Shown: positions 1 through 12,598 of the stretch, piece by piece
Numbering within the stretch: the stretch's first letter is position 1
Layout: every line of letters starts with the position of its first letter
Source: Paraphaeosphaeria minitans
Taxonomy: Eukaryota > Ascomycota > Dothideomycetes > Pleosporales > Didymosphaeriaceae
NCBI GenBank assembly: GCA_015832175.1
Contig: WJXW01000005.1
Location: forward strand, 1,240,001 to 1,304,000
Length of the DNA: 64,000 nt
Direction: 5' to 3'
Program-made: the position numbers and the translations under genes
The notes under the pieces: generated by a model
What the model saw: only the letters and a program-made list of their open reading frames with translations
Databases searched by the model: none
What the model was told of the DNA's origin: nothing

Positions 1-2097
1 CACGCGATCTGGTCCTGAGCTAGGAGATGGACGGTCGAGCAGCAAGCAAGTGACAATCGGACCTCCATGGGGTCCATGAGCCTCCGGTCCGCTACCCGCG
101 ATCCAGCAGTCAAGGGATGTCGGTGCAATTACTCCGTGGAGGACTAAGCGCGGCCCGTCAAAGGAAGCGCTCGAGTCGTGAAGGATGTCGGGAATGCCAC
201 AGGAGCTGCTTAATGGGAACGCTCGCCGTCTTCTCATCATGGACCATCGTGCAACGTGCTCTAGAACACCGTTTGCCAAAACGCCACGAGCGTGTTCGGG
301 CCGTCTTTGAGATTGGAGGCAAGTGCAAGCGAAGCGCGACGAACCGTTTCCAGGTGGGAAGAGAGGTCGCTCGAACGATGCGGCTCGGAGAGCCAGTTGC
401 GCCTGGGTAGGAAGAAGCAAAGGAAAAGGCACGAATCAGCCGCAAGACAAGCTTACGAGGCTGCGCTGGCCTGTCCCTGTAGCCCGTCACGCACAGTCTT
501 TCCATGCGCCCCCCGCATCCTGGGCTTCGTGCAGGCCTGCCCGCGATTACTTAGAGACCTGCCGTCAACCACTACCGGCTTCGTGCCGTGGCAGTGCATG
601 CCTTGTGCCTTGTGCCTTGATGCCATCATGCTAGATACCCGTCCCATACCCAGCAGATTCACATGTCAAGACTCAGCCCGGCGCTGCACCTCGGGACAAG
701 ACCTCTGTCTCGATAGAGCCCCGATTGCCGAACAGCCCTGCGAGGTCGTACCCCTTCCGCTGCGGAACGTGCCATCACAGCCTTCTGCGCATGCTTCTCG
801 TACCTCGCAAATCAGACCTGGCTGTTTCGCGCAAGCGACCAAAGATCTTCGCGGTCGGGTGACGCATACACCCTCCCAGGAGGTTCGGGTGTCTAGCGCG
901 ACTGGCTTTTCTCTTGTACAAGACCACTGGAAGACCATATCCCCCCGGGCACGCTAGGCACCCGAACCTGGGAGGTTGTACTGTAACGTCGTCTGCATGG
1001 CCAATTGTACCATTTCTAATCACTGTTCCAGGCATATCGTCATAATCAGGCCGGATTGACGAGTGAACGCTGAACCCTGGGTCTCCGTAATTTCCACGCC
1101 AATGGTAGCACGTCGCACCCGTGGGGCTCCAGCAGAAGTCGGGTGCACTTGGCGCCGTTGGTGATGTTGTGGCTTGTTGGGGTGAGAATTGTGCACCCAG
1201 ATGATTATTATAGGTGTTCAGTGCACACCCCTCAAGTCCTTCCACGCGTATCGCGTACAGGAAGGTGGAAGTGTTAGCTCTGCATATGATGATGCGTATC
1301 CGCTGCACTAAATTTGCCTAAAGTCTGGATGGCCATTGAGTGATGCACTTGGTGGATTTGCGGAGGCGGTCGTGTGCAGCTGCCCTTGTTCAGAATAGGC
1401 ATGTTGATATTCGCGAGAATGTCGACAACGCGCCGAAGCGTCTGCCCTGCGCCCGATTGTGAACAAGGAGATAGAGCGTCCAGTATGCGCTGGCTAGGTT
1501 GGGCGCCGAACAGCGTAATGCGGTTAATTTCCAGAGGGCTAGTATATGAAATTGGAAGGTACACGTAGCATGGCGAACAAGGCCACCTTCTAGCGGGTTA
1601 TTATTGGCGCTTGGCTGTACTCGCGGTCCTGATGACCTCTACAACACCAAAGCCGTCTGCAGAGTAGTAGTATACAACATGGTTTGCCGACCAAACTAGT
1701 GGGCAAAACCGGAACGCTTTTCCTTCGGCAAGAGTCCGCCCTGGGTATATACCAATAAAGTGAAACATTATCTAAGCGATTTATTCATGTAGCGTGATGA
1801 GGCCGCTGGAGGTAAACGTAAGAGTCCGCTGATCCGGACCGATGGCCTCGAGCTGACCGGTCAGATCTTCCATGGCCCTGCACTCGATTTTGGCCTGGGG
1901 TTTCTTTGACCTCGGTGGGCGCTCGGTCCGAGACTAGTCGAAGGAGGAAGAACTTGGCTCGGCATTTTCAGGGAGAAATACAGTGCGTCGCCACATTCGT
2001 TCATGTTTCTCCATCTTGGCCGGACTTGCGTGGAAGCATGATATAAAAACATGTTAGAACGGCGGATAGGCGGCTGGGTCTCATGCTCAAGCGGGAT
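1..2097. other. Intergenic region without a recognisable gene
   Basis: No reading frame here has an ATG start together with a recognisable domain or a plausible exon chain. The longest frame on the plus strand begins at a GTG and encodes a Cys/Arg/Ser-rich low-information protein, so I do not call it. The only structured element seen is the inverted repeat at 872-976. The right end is the 3' flank of the minus-strand transcription factor gene. Confidence 0.6.
872..976. repeat. Imperfect inverted repeat of about 25 bp arms
   Basis: The arm at 872-897 (cctcccagg, a 3-bp insertion, then ttcgggtgtctagcg) is the near reverse complement of 952-976 (cgctaggcacccgaacctgggagg). The differences are the 3-bp insertion and one C/T transition. 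The arms are separated by about 54 bp. It could be a short hairpin or a remnant of a MITE. No target-site duplication was identified. Confidence 0.55.
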
Positions 2098-5000
2098 TCA
2101 TCGCGCTCTCTTGTACATGGACTGGTCGATCATCGGAGCTTGTCCATGATCCCATCGACGCTTCAAGCCGTCCTGGAACGAGCTCGCCACTACCTCCTGC
2201 CACATTGTTGGTGTAACATAGGTCGCGGTAGGGGTAGCAAAAGTCGTTGTGGCTGGTACTTGGGATTGGGCGCTCGAAAGACCGCTCGCTTGTGGAGATA
2301 CGTGAGGTATCTGGTAGCCCGACGGAGTGCCGTCTTGAGGAGATCGTAATTCGTAATTGTTGCCTGTGCCTGTGGGGGGCGGTCTTAGCGGTGGGGAGGA
2401 TTGAGTTGCCGAGCTTGGAGGCGTACCGAAAGCGACATTCCATTGACTGAGCATGTTAGCTTTGGTCGGCGCGAGTGGGTAGCAAAGCCTACTCAAAGAT
2501 ACGTTGTGGGTTCCACGGAACAGCCTCTTGCATTTGCATTCCCGTGGTCGGTTGAGGGGCACGTTGTCCAGAAGCCATCATGACCAGGGACTGAGCTACG
2601 GGAGAGTCAGCCGTGGTGTCGTGGTCGGACGCCGAGATTGGTGGAGATATGGGGTGTGCATGGTAGTTAACCTGACCTGGTTGATCCAGTGGTGACTGCT
2701 GGCTTGGAAGACGAGGCCGAAAAGAGCCCGGATTACTCGAGGGGCTCGACTGCGAATGCACTTGAGGGCTTCCAAATGGAAAAGTCGGCTTGAGCTCAAA
2801 AGGCTTTGTCACATCGGCGGAAAATGCCTGACGAAGATTGTTCACTTGTTGCTGCATTTCAGGCATAGGCCAAGCCGGAGTGCACTCTTCCAATATACGC
2901 ATATGGCGGACGAAAAATTGGCGTGCGTCGTTGTTCAGATCCGGGTCGGGACAGGTGATAGCGACCTACATCAATTAGACCTAATACCAAGACATAGCAG
3001 ACGGTACTCACCAAGTGTAACATTGTACAAGTAAGGATAGCGTAAACCGTGAAGCTGATGCCTCTGATCATGCACAACAGTCCGGATAGGCCGTAAGTTT
3101 TCAAAACAGCTTCTTGAAGTTTGCACAGATTTTTCGCCGCTGAGTAGCAAGCCAACATATGCTGCTTCCAAAGCCCATCGTACGGATCTGAGATGGCGTG
3201 TAGCTGCGGACGCAAGTGCATTATGATACCCAGATAGTGATATGAATGCATGTTGGCAATGAAATGAGAAGGAATCCAGGGAGCAGAGCCGTCGGGCGGA
3301 TAAGAGATCTGCATTTCATCGGGTAGTTCTCTCAACCATACAGGAAAATCTGCGTTATGGCCCACAAAGATGGGATCGAGAGCCCAATCCGGTGTCTTCT
3401 TCCTCAGTTTTCCATGCATTACAGTCGTAAAATGCACATTCTTCAAAGCTCGGACGTACTGTGTGAACTGACGAGAGACCTGAAGCTCGTAAGGATCCAA
3501 ACCTGGTATGGGACGGGGCATGTCAAAATCAATTGAGTCCAGCTCGACCTGGAAATTTGTCCGTCCTGGTGCGCGTCAGTATTGGTTTGGATGGATCGGT
3601 AATGCACTAACCTTGAGGGCCTCCAACCATCACTTCCAATATGAACAGCATGTGCCATACGTGCGTCTTCGTAATGCAATCGTGGATATTAGATCCGCAT
3701 GGCTTCCCAAGCTGGTGATTCTCGTAATGCTCATCCAGTTCCAGGCCCTTGCCCATAGCAACGAGATTGACCACCGTCATCCATGAGCGCCAGAAATACC
3801 CTCTTTTGGGGGAAGCTTCACGAGCCTTCAACAGGAGAAGCATAGCTTGCATCGTGCTCAGCCTTGGGACGTCTTTGAAGCTTTCTTCGTGTTCTACCAA
3901 GTGTTAGTGCGTTTTCCTCGCGCTGAAATCGGTGTACTGACTGGCTGCAAGCGCCAACCATCTGTGACCTTCGGTGTCTTCTCCTAGCATTAGTGACGCA
4001 CAAGCAAAGATCGCTTCCAACATAAGAGGCGATAACGACTCGCGTGCTCCCTGCCACTGCTGATAAAATGAGGTTTTGTTGACCACGGGAAAGTATGGGT
4101 GAACGTTATCGAAGTAATAGTCGAAGTAATGCAATGCTTGTTCTTCGGAAGGCATCATTTCCGGTGGTGTCCGCACTGTGTTGTCCAGGGTTGTCAGTGG
4201 TGGCAGTTGGACCTCATAATCTTCCAGTGCAGGTGTCTCGGCGAGGTTCTTTCTTTGACTGGTGATCCAGGGGGCTGCTTTTGTCAGCACTTGAGGTCGC
4301 CGAGAGCAGAAATAGCTCACCAACTGCCGTATGGTCAATCTTCAATTCGCCTAGGGCGTCCGCTAAGTTGGAACTAGGATCTTGCTTCCATTGTCCTTCG
4401 GATTCAGGAGGAGTCATGGTCATTGTTGGAGCAGGCGGTGGTGCTTCCGGGTACATTTGCGGAGGGTAATTCATATTCTGCTGTACAACCTGTTGCTGCG
4501 GCAGAGACGCATACTGTATATGATCATGAGGCTGCTGTTCGCCATACGGCGCATTTTGATACATGCGCATTCCGTCCTGATAGGGCGCGGTGACCGAGGT
4601 CGCCATGGTGCTGGTCATGTGCGATGATAGTCCTTTGGATCCGGGCATCACTGGCGGGCGCTGGAAGTTGTGCTGCGGGTCAGGCGCAGTAGCGTATTCC
4701 AGCGGCTTTTCTTCGAGTTCGTAGGTCTGGGTGTTTGCATTGTAGTCCTTGTCGTAGCTGACTGTTGGAGGTACGCAGTTTAGCTTCAAGCGAATGCACG
4801 CAGCACAGGGCCATGCATTCGTCGTCGCGGCATCGCACTTGATCTTGCGCCTCCGGCAGCCTTCACAGGCTCTCATGACTGTGTCTATTAGCGATAGTGG
4901 TCCGTGGCCGGCAGAGGACCGCAAGTTTGTTTGCGCCGCACCTTTGAGGCGCTTGTGCCTGTTATGCTCGTCGACAAAGACGTAATCTGCGAACCATCTG

Positions 5001-5149
5001 TCAGCCATAGTCCGGAGGCATTGGAGAAGCAGAGCATCAGACTCACTGCGCTGATTCTCGCGCGGCGCCAAAGTTGGCGGGGCAAAAGCGAAGCTCTGCA
5101 TCTGGGCTGTCTGAGGCAGTAACGGCCGTCCGCCGGTTTCTCCGGGCAT
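2098..5149 (-). CDS. Zn2Cys6 (fungal-type) transcription factor with fungal-specific TF domain
   Basis: Predicted nuclear DNA-binding regulator of 899 aa in eight exons: 5149-5047, 4986-4942, 4878-4321, 4277-3942, 3893-3612, 3565-3012, 2965-2493 and 2446-2098. The exons sum to 2700 nt. Every intron has a GT donor and AG acceptor and is 43-63 bp long. The binuclear zinc cluster begins just after the third exon starts (RACEGCRRRKIKC, then CAACIRLKLNC), giving six cysteines. A middle-homology (Fungal_trans) region follows around residues 320-650. The C-terminal 230 residues are Pro/Ser/Gln-rich, as in activation domains. The ATG at 5149 is the only in-frame ATG before the zinc cluster. The class resembles xylanolytic/carbon-source regulators, but I cannot name an orthologue. 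The 3' end faces an empty region, and no target pathway is indicated by the neighbours. Confidence 0.92.
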
Positions 5150-7926
5150 GTTGGAGTTGTGAATGTGTGCGGTCACTGCTGGCGAGCTTGGTGCGGGCGG
5201 TGTCGAAACGGCAGCGGGGTCGCTCGGGCTGGATCGCAACCAATCAAAGGTGCACTTGGAACGGCGCTCTGGCCGGTAGCACGTCAGGATTTGGTCCAGA
5301 AAGCTGGAGGAAGACGGCGCGAGGTCGTGGAGGTTGGTAATGAGGTACGGTTCTTCTGCGGGCCAGAAATCTCCGCAACGCCGGGCGATGTTTAGGTTAT
5401 ACGGTACAGTAGATCAGGACGCATAGAGGTTAGTGGAGACGACGTATGGCATGCCGGGGGTTTCGAGACGCAGGCTCGCCGTGTGGCTCCCGCGCGCAGA
5501 TGGTGGCGCGAGCAGGGCCTTCTTCTCTTGGGTCTGCTACCTTGCGGCGCGAAGGGGTCGAGGGGTGTTGGAGGTAGGCGGGCTGTGTGCCAAAATCCTG
5601 CCGCAAGGCCTGGGACGCACGCGTCGAATCCGGCAGCGCGCGCTTTCACACAGGCGCACCCAAGTCGGCAAGCGCACGCAGCGAGTTGCAGCGGGCGGCA
5701 GTCCCCGTCGTCTTGTGGGGGTGACGAGACAAGATGGCAGGGATAGGCTCGAGGGCTTGGTGTCGATAAAGCGACCTCGCAGCTTGCAGACTCCCGCAAT
5801 GGCGATTGGGCGCCTAGGTACCGGCCCTGGAATTCGGGGGCGACTTCAAGATGGCTGCCGCTGTGGTCCGCTGGTCCTCTGGTCGCACGAGAAGCATACA
5901 CAGTAGATGCAGCAGCGTTGTGTAATACCGGCTGTCAGTGCGCGAAACGTCGAAAAAAGCGAGTCGTCCATGGTGTCGTTCAAAGGCAAACCAGATGCCA
6001 TCGCGCTCACTACCTAGCATCTTAGCCCTTCGACACACGCGACGTCAAGCTCCGGCTGTCTGCCACGGCTGCTGTGGTCCGTAGACGCTCCAACAGCCCC
6101 TGATCATGTACTGCCGCCGTCAGTCGACGTGCAACTTCCCCTGCATTGACCGCGTGTGCCCCTGGAGCCATCCGTGCTAGACTGTTCAGCAAGGCCCTTC
6201 GTGGTGCTGCTGACACCATTGGAGATTGTCAGCCCAGCCACCGTGACGACTCTCTAATGCGAACCCCTGGCACATCCGATCTGAAGTCGCCTCATCAAAC
6301 ATGGTCGAAAGGAGGAGAAACAGATGTCTCCGTTGAATGCCTCCTCTACCAACTCTCAACAATTCACCGGCAGGCTCTTGTGCCGTGCATTTGACAATCA
6401 AGCCTGTAGGTACGGTAGACCCAGGCGGACTTATCGTACCTTGGTGTGTCGCGGATCAGGCTTTGTCACCGTCATCGTCTCCGGAAACTCGAATTGGATA
6501 CCCGCCTCAGTGAGAACAGAGAGGGTTTCCTTTGCCTTGAGATGATCCATACTTGCTCATGCACACTTGTTGCATGAGATGCCTCGGCGGTACAAATCGG
6601 GGCAATTGGACGCTAGGCTTTGGCTTCAGAGCATGCAGCAACCTGAGCAACGCCATCTTTGGCCGCCTACTGTTGCTGAGAAGCTGTGAGCGCAGGACGC
6701 CCGTAAAATTGCAGTTTGGCCCAACGCATAAAGGGCACACGAGATCTGTTTGTTTAGGAAGCACAGCATTGGCATCTCCATGGCTCCGGGACTAGTTTGT
6801 GAGACCGTGCCACGAAACGAATCTACGGGATGTCATGCTCGAAAGGAGAGCATCATGCCAAGTCGGTAGCAATGGGGATTGAGAGTCGTTAGATTGTTCT
6901 CAATAGTCGCAGCGGCATGGACTGAGCAGCGTCGAGTACAACAAGACCGAAGTTGATCCGGCTAAGGAGCCATAAAAGACTTGGACACCAGCAGCAGATT
7001 CATATGTTAACCGTGTCGAGACTGTTCAGGAGGTAAAGTAGTTTCGGCAAGTGGAGGGTGTATTCATGCACCCGAAGATTGGCGGAAGGTAGGTTCACAG
7101 TGCCGGGAGAGTGGATGTCTGGCCAACCACGTCGCTGGCCACAGGCCCAATTCCCCGGTTCGATATGTTCCAGGTTGCAAGGATGCCTCGGTGACGCCGC
7201 TTGGTGCCTGGCAGGGGCGGGCTGTGGGAGAAGATCAGCATGGTGGACGTGCCGTTGACGTTGTCTCTGAAGTTCCACGACGGCGCCTCTCGTTTCTCGA
7301 AATATTGTAAAAGCATATTAGGTGGATCCAGCAGGCCGCCGCCATGATTAGGTCAAACCCTGAGGCACCGCCCGCGTCAACGCCGTTAACAGGTGTTCCC
7401 GCGCTGCAGCAGCTAGCAAAGAAGGGGTGCTGACGGCGCTCCAGGCCAGGTTCGTGGCTCGCACTTTGCAACGGCCTGTAAGATCCCGCGTCAGCCGCTA
7501 CCTCAAGCCGCACAGCGAAACTTGGCTGATCAGATCAGAATCGTTCTATCTTCGAGGCCGGTAGTCGCCGACCTGGCAGCACGGTTGGTCCTTGTCAACC
7601 AGCATTTGTCCAAGGCACCCCGCAAAAAACGCTCCAGTGCAGTGAATGGCTGGCACGATGTGCTCGCCACAGAACGGTATGTCGTAACGAAATCTGTTGG
7701 CGTCGCCGGCGGCCACTTCGAGTCCTCTGCTGCTCAGTAAGCGGACGCTGTCTCCATATATCGTGAGCGATGTTGGTGTTGGCGGGGTCGATACCTAGAG
7801 AGGGGCGCTTGGCGCACAGATTTGCCACCATGGATAGATGCAACATCAAGCGTGCAGCTCACCGTAAGGTCCTTTCCCGCAACTGCACCTGGCCGCTGTA
7901 GACGTGCTGCGCTGTGCTGCGACACC
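5150..7926. other. Intergenic region, 2.8 kb, divergent promoters at its ends
   Basis: This lies between the divergent transcription factor gene (minus) and CIA2 (plus), so both 5' regions are within it. The part from 5400 to 5900 is GC-rich and carries open frames on both strands. These have no domain signature and no convincing ATG/intron structure. Nothing else is recognised. A small lineage-specific gene cannot be excluded. Confidence 0.55.
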
Positions 7927-8583
7927 ATGGACGACAAGCAAAATGCGAACCCCACCATCCTCAGCCTGTCGGATCTGCCCTCCCGCCGCCGGGAATCCAA
8001 CGTCAGGCGGCGGGACGACGGCGGCACAGGGCTCTTCGACGGCCTGATACCCCAGTACAGCTACCTCAACGACCCCTTTGAGCAGCCGCTGTCGTCCAGC
8101 GATTCTGACGATGACTCGGTCGAGGACATTGACGAGCAAGAGGTCTACGGTGCGTTTCAACGCCCCAACAAGAGTCATTGTTCAATGCGCACTCGCTGAC
8201 CATGTCGCCATGCAGACCTGATCTCGTCCATCTCCGACCCAGAGCATCCGCTTTCACTCGGTTCCCTCGCCGTGGTGAACCTGCCTGATATTCACATCCA
8301 GCCCCCGAGCTCCCCCCACTCGTCTATCAGCACCGTAGTGGTGGAGATTACGCCCACCATCACCCACTGCTCTCTTGCGACAGTCATTGGTCTGGGCGTA
8401 CGTACACGCCTTGAGCAGGCGTTGCCACCGCGCTTCCGAGTCGATGTCCGCATCAAGAAAGGCACTCACAGCACCGACGAAGCCGTCAACAAGCAGCTGG
8501 GCGACAAGGAAAGGGTGGCAGCTGCGCTGGAGAACGGAACCTTGATGGGCGTGCTGCGAAAAATGCTCTCTACATGCGAATAG
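7927..8583 (+). CDS. CIA2: MIP18/FAM96-family cytosolic iron-sulfur assembly protein CIA2
   Basis: Component of the cytosolic Fe-S targeting complex, which with CIAO1 and MMS19 homologues delivers clusters to nuclear and cytosolic apoproteins (known for the family). There are two exons, 7927-8149 and 8216-8583, encoding 196 aa. The intron is 66 bp with donor gtgcgt and acceptor gcag. The N-terminal 70 residues are variable and acidic, including an SSSDSDDDS run. The DUF59/MIP18 domain follows with DLISSISDPEHP, a PTITHCSLATVIGLG segment holding the conserved reactive Cys, and the C-terminal motif ending KGTHSTDEAVNKQLGDKERV. The start ATG has a good context (gacaccATGG). The length matches the family (about 160-230 aa). 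The gene stands alone, with long intergenic stretches on both sides. Confidence 0.95.
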
Positions 8584-11111
8584 TCGCGCACCGTTGGCTA
8601 TCCAGCCTAGCTGCGCGATAACATATGTGCATCGATCGCGCGCTCTTCCGGAAGGTACTCACGCTCACCATTCCGTACGAGCCGCCGAATACTTGACCGC
8701 TGGACCAAACATGCGTGGGACACGTGTTTGACGCCTGGCACGGAACCCCACCCTCGCTTTATTGATCGCCATCGATTCGCTTTCCTCAGGGCAATTTCTC
8801 CGATTAAGCGTGCTAGGAACAGGGTGCTTTGGTCAATTCAATACTTTCGCCTTCTCCACGCCGGCTCAGCATGCCTCCTCGACCTTGCCGATATTCGTCA
8901 CATGGAGACGGTTCGTATGCGCCCACCTCGGCAGCTGTGCTTCGACCTACAATCAAAGCTCCAGCGGTTATGGCTAAATCCCCGATCCGTTGCACCAGCC
9001 CAACCTGCATGTCGCGTATCCCTGCGTCGATCCTGACACCCTGAACAACGCACTGCATGCAACACCTACTATGCGGCCCGGACGTGATGTTGACAAGACG
9101 CAGCTGGTAATCGCTTCGAGTGGCAGGCGTTCGTCTTGAAGCCAGTCGTTGAAATAAAGTTTTGGTGTTTGGCCGGAAATGACTGGGCTGAAGGATTGCA
9201 CGTGAAGGAGACTGTTGCATGGGGGTATCCAGGCCCCAGCTGGCTGTTGCTTGGCTTTCAGTAGACTCTTGCCAATAGCCGAGTATACCGACCCTAAACT
9301 ACATACTACGAACCAGTTCCCGAATGTTGCGATAGGCTTCGTAAAAACTGATTCATCCATCGGCGGTCTACTTGATCCATCTCCCAGCCTATCCACCTGC
9401 GAAAACATCTCGTAGCGCTCCGGACACACCAAGTTGATGAACTAGGCAGCTCTATCATCATCCATCCAGGCTACGGCATACAGAGTGTCTATTCACCCTT
9501 GGCTCACTTGATGTTGCGATGACTCTCGCCCCCCTCACCTACCTAAAAGGGAAGGAACGTCCAATGTATGTCGGCGCTGCAAGGTTATCTGCTGCAGGTG
9601 TACGTCTCATGCTGAAGACCGTCTGCATAGGTTCCATGCAGCCTCCAGAACTAGTGTTCGTCTACCACACAGTGCTCCTCCCTCATTCGCATGACCTCCT
9701 TAAGCAGCAATACTTTCTTCCCCCACGCACACTACATGCAGAGCCCATGTCGAAATACGAGATGACGGCGTGGCTGTCGCGAGTTTTCCATAGAATCAGC
9801 CTTGTTTCTTCGCCGCGGGCCGCGTTGTCGTACCATACACGACTACTACTGACGCATCTTGTGCTGGGGAAGCCGAGGTGATGGCTCTATCCTTTCTGGT
9901 GGATGAGGAACTGGGAATGGACGTGCTCCCCAGATTAACGTGGTATGCTCAGGACTTCTGCTTTCATGTTCCCAATGTATTTTCATGGCATCGGGTACGA
10001 TTCCATCACTCAGCTCTTCACCTGTTCAAAAGGAATAAAGGTAGTCTTAAACAACGGTTGTGATGGGTTAGAGCAACAGCATATTCCTTGTTTACCGAGT
10101 CGATATCAGGTTAGCTTCATGGGCACGAAACGCCGAGATTGTGTCTCAGTCTTTGCATGGGATCATGCAAGTTGTTAGACATGAAATTCATGGGAGGCAG
10201 GCTGAATCCACGAGAAATGGACGGGAAAGCAGATGTAGTCTCGACAGGTTACGACAAGGGAAATCATCTGCACGGTCTGATCGTGTCGCCTTTGTCATCA
10301 GATTAGAACTCTGGTCTACCCAAATGCTTTTTTTCATGACTGTTGCTACCTCTTCAAGTGTTCACATTCTTGCTGGAAACCATCTGCACTGGTCGCTGCT
10401 TTCGACCGATGGAGCAAATCACCCATTTCACCCTTCTAGCTTGTTGATGTTTTTGATTCAGCCAGAAGCGATACCGCGCATACCGTAGGCGCTACCATAT
10501 CCAGCTTACTTTTTGAAGACAACTGTCATGTGGCCGATCTCATCTTTGGTGCTACAAAAAAGCCCTTCTTAAGAGAGTGGGCACCTAATAGTTGGCATTG
10601 ATATGTGCGGTGATGTACAATCCGCCGCATACAGTACAGCCGCTTGGTTGGATTTGGTTGTCATGATGAGCAGCAAGAGATGTGCAGCTATGCCTGCTGT
10701 ATTTTTTCAGTATCGATTACCCTAGCCGTGCCTAAATAAGAGTAGTTCTCTCTATCTTGCACCTAGATGTACATGGTCACTTGGTGTCTGGATCGCATCT
10801 CTGGAGGTTGAAATAAGACGAGGTTTCGAATGATAGTAGATTGCCTACATAACCAAGAAAGGATCCGACATTTACGTTCTATCTCTGCTTTGGTGCACAT
10901 AATTAGCAACCTAGGAAACCCAGTCTAATTGATCTGGATCTCTTGAGTGAGGTATAGAAAGATTATGGCGACTTAGAAGGGGGTGGAAGATCAGAGCTAT
11001 TACGAGTTGAACCAGAAGTGGGAAGGCCCGTCATTCACTTGCTATGCCTCACTATCTAGCTTAACCAAGATATATACCCATTGTTGCAGGCTTCTTTCAT
11101 CAAACAACTCA
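8584..11111. other. Intergenic region, 2.5 kb, no gene recognised
   Basis: Several short frames exist, the longest ATG-initiated one at about 9519-9881 (120 codons). None shows a domain, a hydrophobic pattern or an exon chain that I can defend. The stretch from about 10480 to 11050 is more AT-rich than its surroundings and is stop-dense in all frames. I see no repeats longer than a few units. Confidence 0.5.
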
Positions 11112-11278
11112 GGATACGTGGTCTAGTGGTAAGACGCCTGAGCTTACTCGGACTCGATACGGCTCCCCAGATCAGCCCTGGCTGCAATCTACTAACTACT
11201 GATTCTAGGTAGCTAGGGGAGTCGTTCGGGCATGATGGGTATCTCAGTGAGACCTGGGTTCGATTCCCGGCGTATCCA
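11112..11278 (+). tRNA. tRNA-like gene with a long intron; anticodon not resolved
   Basis: The 5' half begins with acceptor strand GGATACG and a D arm (GTCT-AGTGGTA-AGAC). The 3' half carries a T arm (CTGGG TTCGATT CCCGG) and acceptor strand CGTATCC followed by A, perfectly complementary to the 5' strand. A CTGAG/CTCAG anticodon stem is possible across an insert of roughly 90 bp. With that stem the loop reads CTTAC, which would suggest anticodon UAC. However, position 37 would not be a purine before the insert, and the intron position would be non-canonical. It may therefore be a tRNA pseudogene or a diverged intron-containing tRNA. The box A and box B-like segments are intact. Confidence 0.55.
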
Positions 11279-11331
11279 AACCTTTTGCTCTTTTTTGTTT
11301 TTCTGCACAAGCTTTCAATTCGGCAATCAAA

Positions 11332-12598
11332 CTAGCGATAGAGCTGGCCTAAGAAGCAATCCCAAGAGTTCTCGTAATCGTCGACGTGAGGGAATTCACC
11401 GGGTTTTTCCAAGGTGGACTTGGTCTTCTCTGCTGCATCGTGAAATGCAGCAGCTTCTTTGATCTTTCTTTGTCGGTTGAGCACTTGCGATATTCGCCAC
11501 ATTACTCTGGCAGATTCGCCTTGGTCACCTCTTTTCGGTTCATTGATCTGGCAGATGGTAAGACAACGCTCAAAGCATGTCAGTGCTTTCTCGTCGGCTC
11601 TTTGTTGATTCAGAAGCCCAGCATTTCCCTCTGCTAGATGAAGCATGCCTTGGTGATACAAGACCGCCATGACCGACTGATGGGTTGGCTTTCCTGGCTG
11701 CATGAAATCATAGGCCTTTTAGAATGCGTGTTTGCTGATTGCAGATTCCCCTGCTTCATGGCAATTTCCCCCAGGTCATATTGTGCCCTGGTTGATAGGT
11801 TAGCAGTGCCAGCGCTGGGGGTTTGCACTCACTCTCCGTGGTAATGACTGCCTTCCCCATACACCCTGGCCTGCCATCGCTGCGACTCTTCCACGTCTCT
11901 CTTGGGCTCATCAAACAGACCCATATAGAACTTTGCACGGCCTAGATTTCGATAATAACGATCGACGTTGTATCCAGCGAGCTTCTCTACGTCTGTCTTA
12001 TCCTTGGAGACTGCAAAGGCTTTCTCGATGACTTTGGCGGCTTCTTCACCCCGGTATAGTCCTACCAATGCAAAGCCAACCGCACTGTAGCTTGTTGCAA
12101 GCATGTTGCTATCCGGCGGGCAAAACCTTTTGCGGATACGAGGGGCCTTTTCATGATTAGACAAAGAAGCTGGGTATCGACCTCTTCGGTGGTTGAGACT
12201 GCCAGCAGCATAACGAACGGCAGCATACCGTAGGCTTTCTTTGTCGGCACAGCTGTCAGCGGCTAGGATGCGACGTATTGCGACTAATAAGGGCGATGGC
12301 AAGTGCCTTTTTCTCGTAAATCTTGACTTGTTAATGGTGATCCTGATATGTCATGGTTCCACGCCCGCTACGTCTGAAAGCCCTGGTTGGAACTGCAACT
12401 ATATCAATTGCTGTGGGGCCAACCTTCCATGCCAGTGTGCGGATTGCACTGCCTTGGGGAATATGTGTCGATGATTAGAGGATCCGAGGCACTACCGAGA
12501 AGATAATTGTGGTTTGCAATGGCGAACGGATTGCAGGAGAAGTTCGTGGACATTGGGGAAATGGCCTGAGGTTGAACAGAGCGGATGATTTCAATCAT
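11332..12598 (-). pseudogene. Tetratricopeptide-repeat protein, frameshifted remnant
   Basis: On the minus strand the C-terminal part of a fungal TPR protein is visible, of the kind found in kinesin-light-chain-like or NLR-associated TPR proteins. Recognisable pieces are MLATSYSAVGFAL, an RNLGRAKFYMG repeat, AQYDLGEIAMKQGNLQSA, and a terminal block ending ARVMWRISQVLNRQ...NSWDCFLGQLYR. An intron at 11832-11788 has a perfect donor (gtgagt), branch (gctaacc) and acceptor, and joins two repeats in frame. Near 11717-11721 the frame then breaks: a run of four A (minus strand) would need a fifth to continue into the AYDFMQPGKPTH frame. The upstream part (12302-12598) is also broken by stops. A single-base sequencing error is the alternative for the frameshift. 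Partners and role are unknown. Confidence 0.65.

Noticed and set aside
292..957. Plus-strand frame of 221 codons near the window start
   Set aside because: Starts at GTG, has low-information Cys/Arg/Pro content, overlaps equally long frames in other phases, and shows no domain or splice signals.
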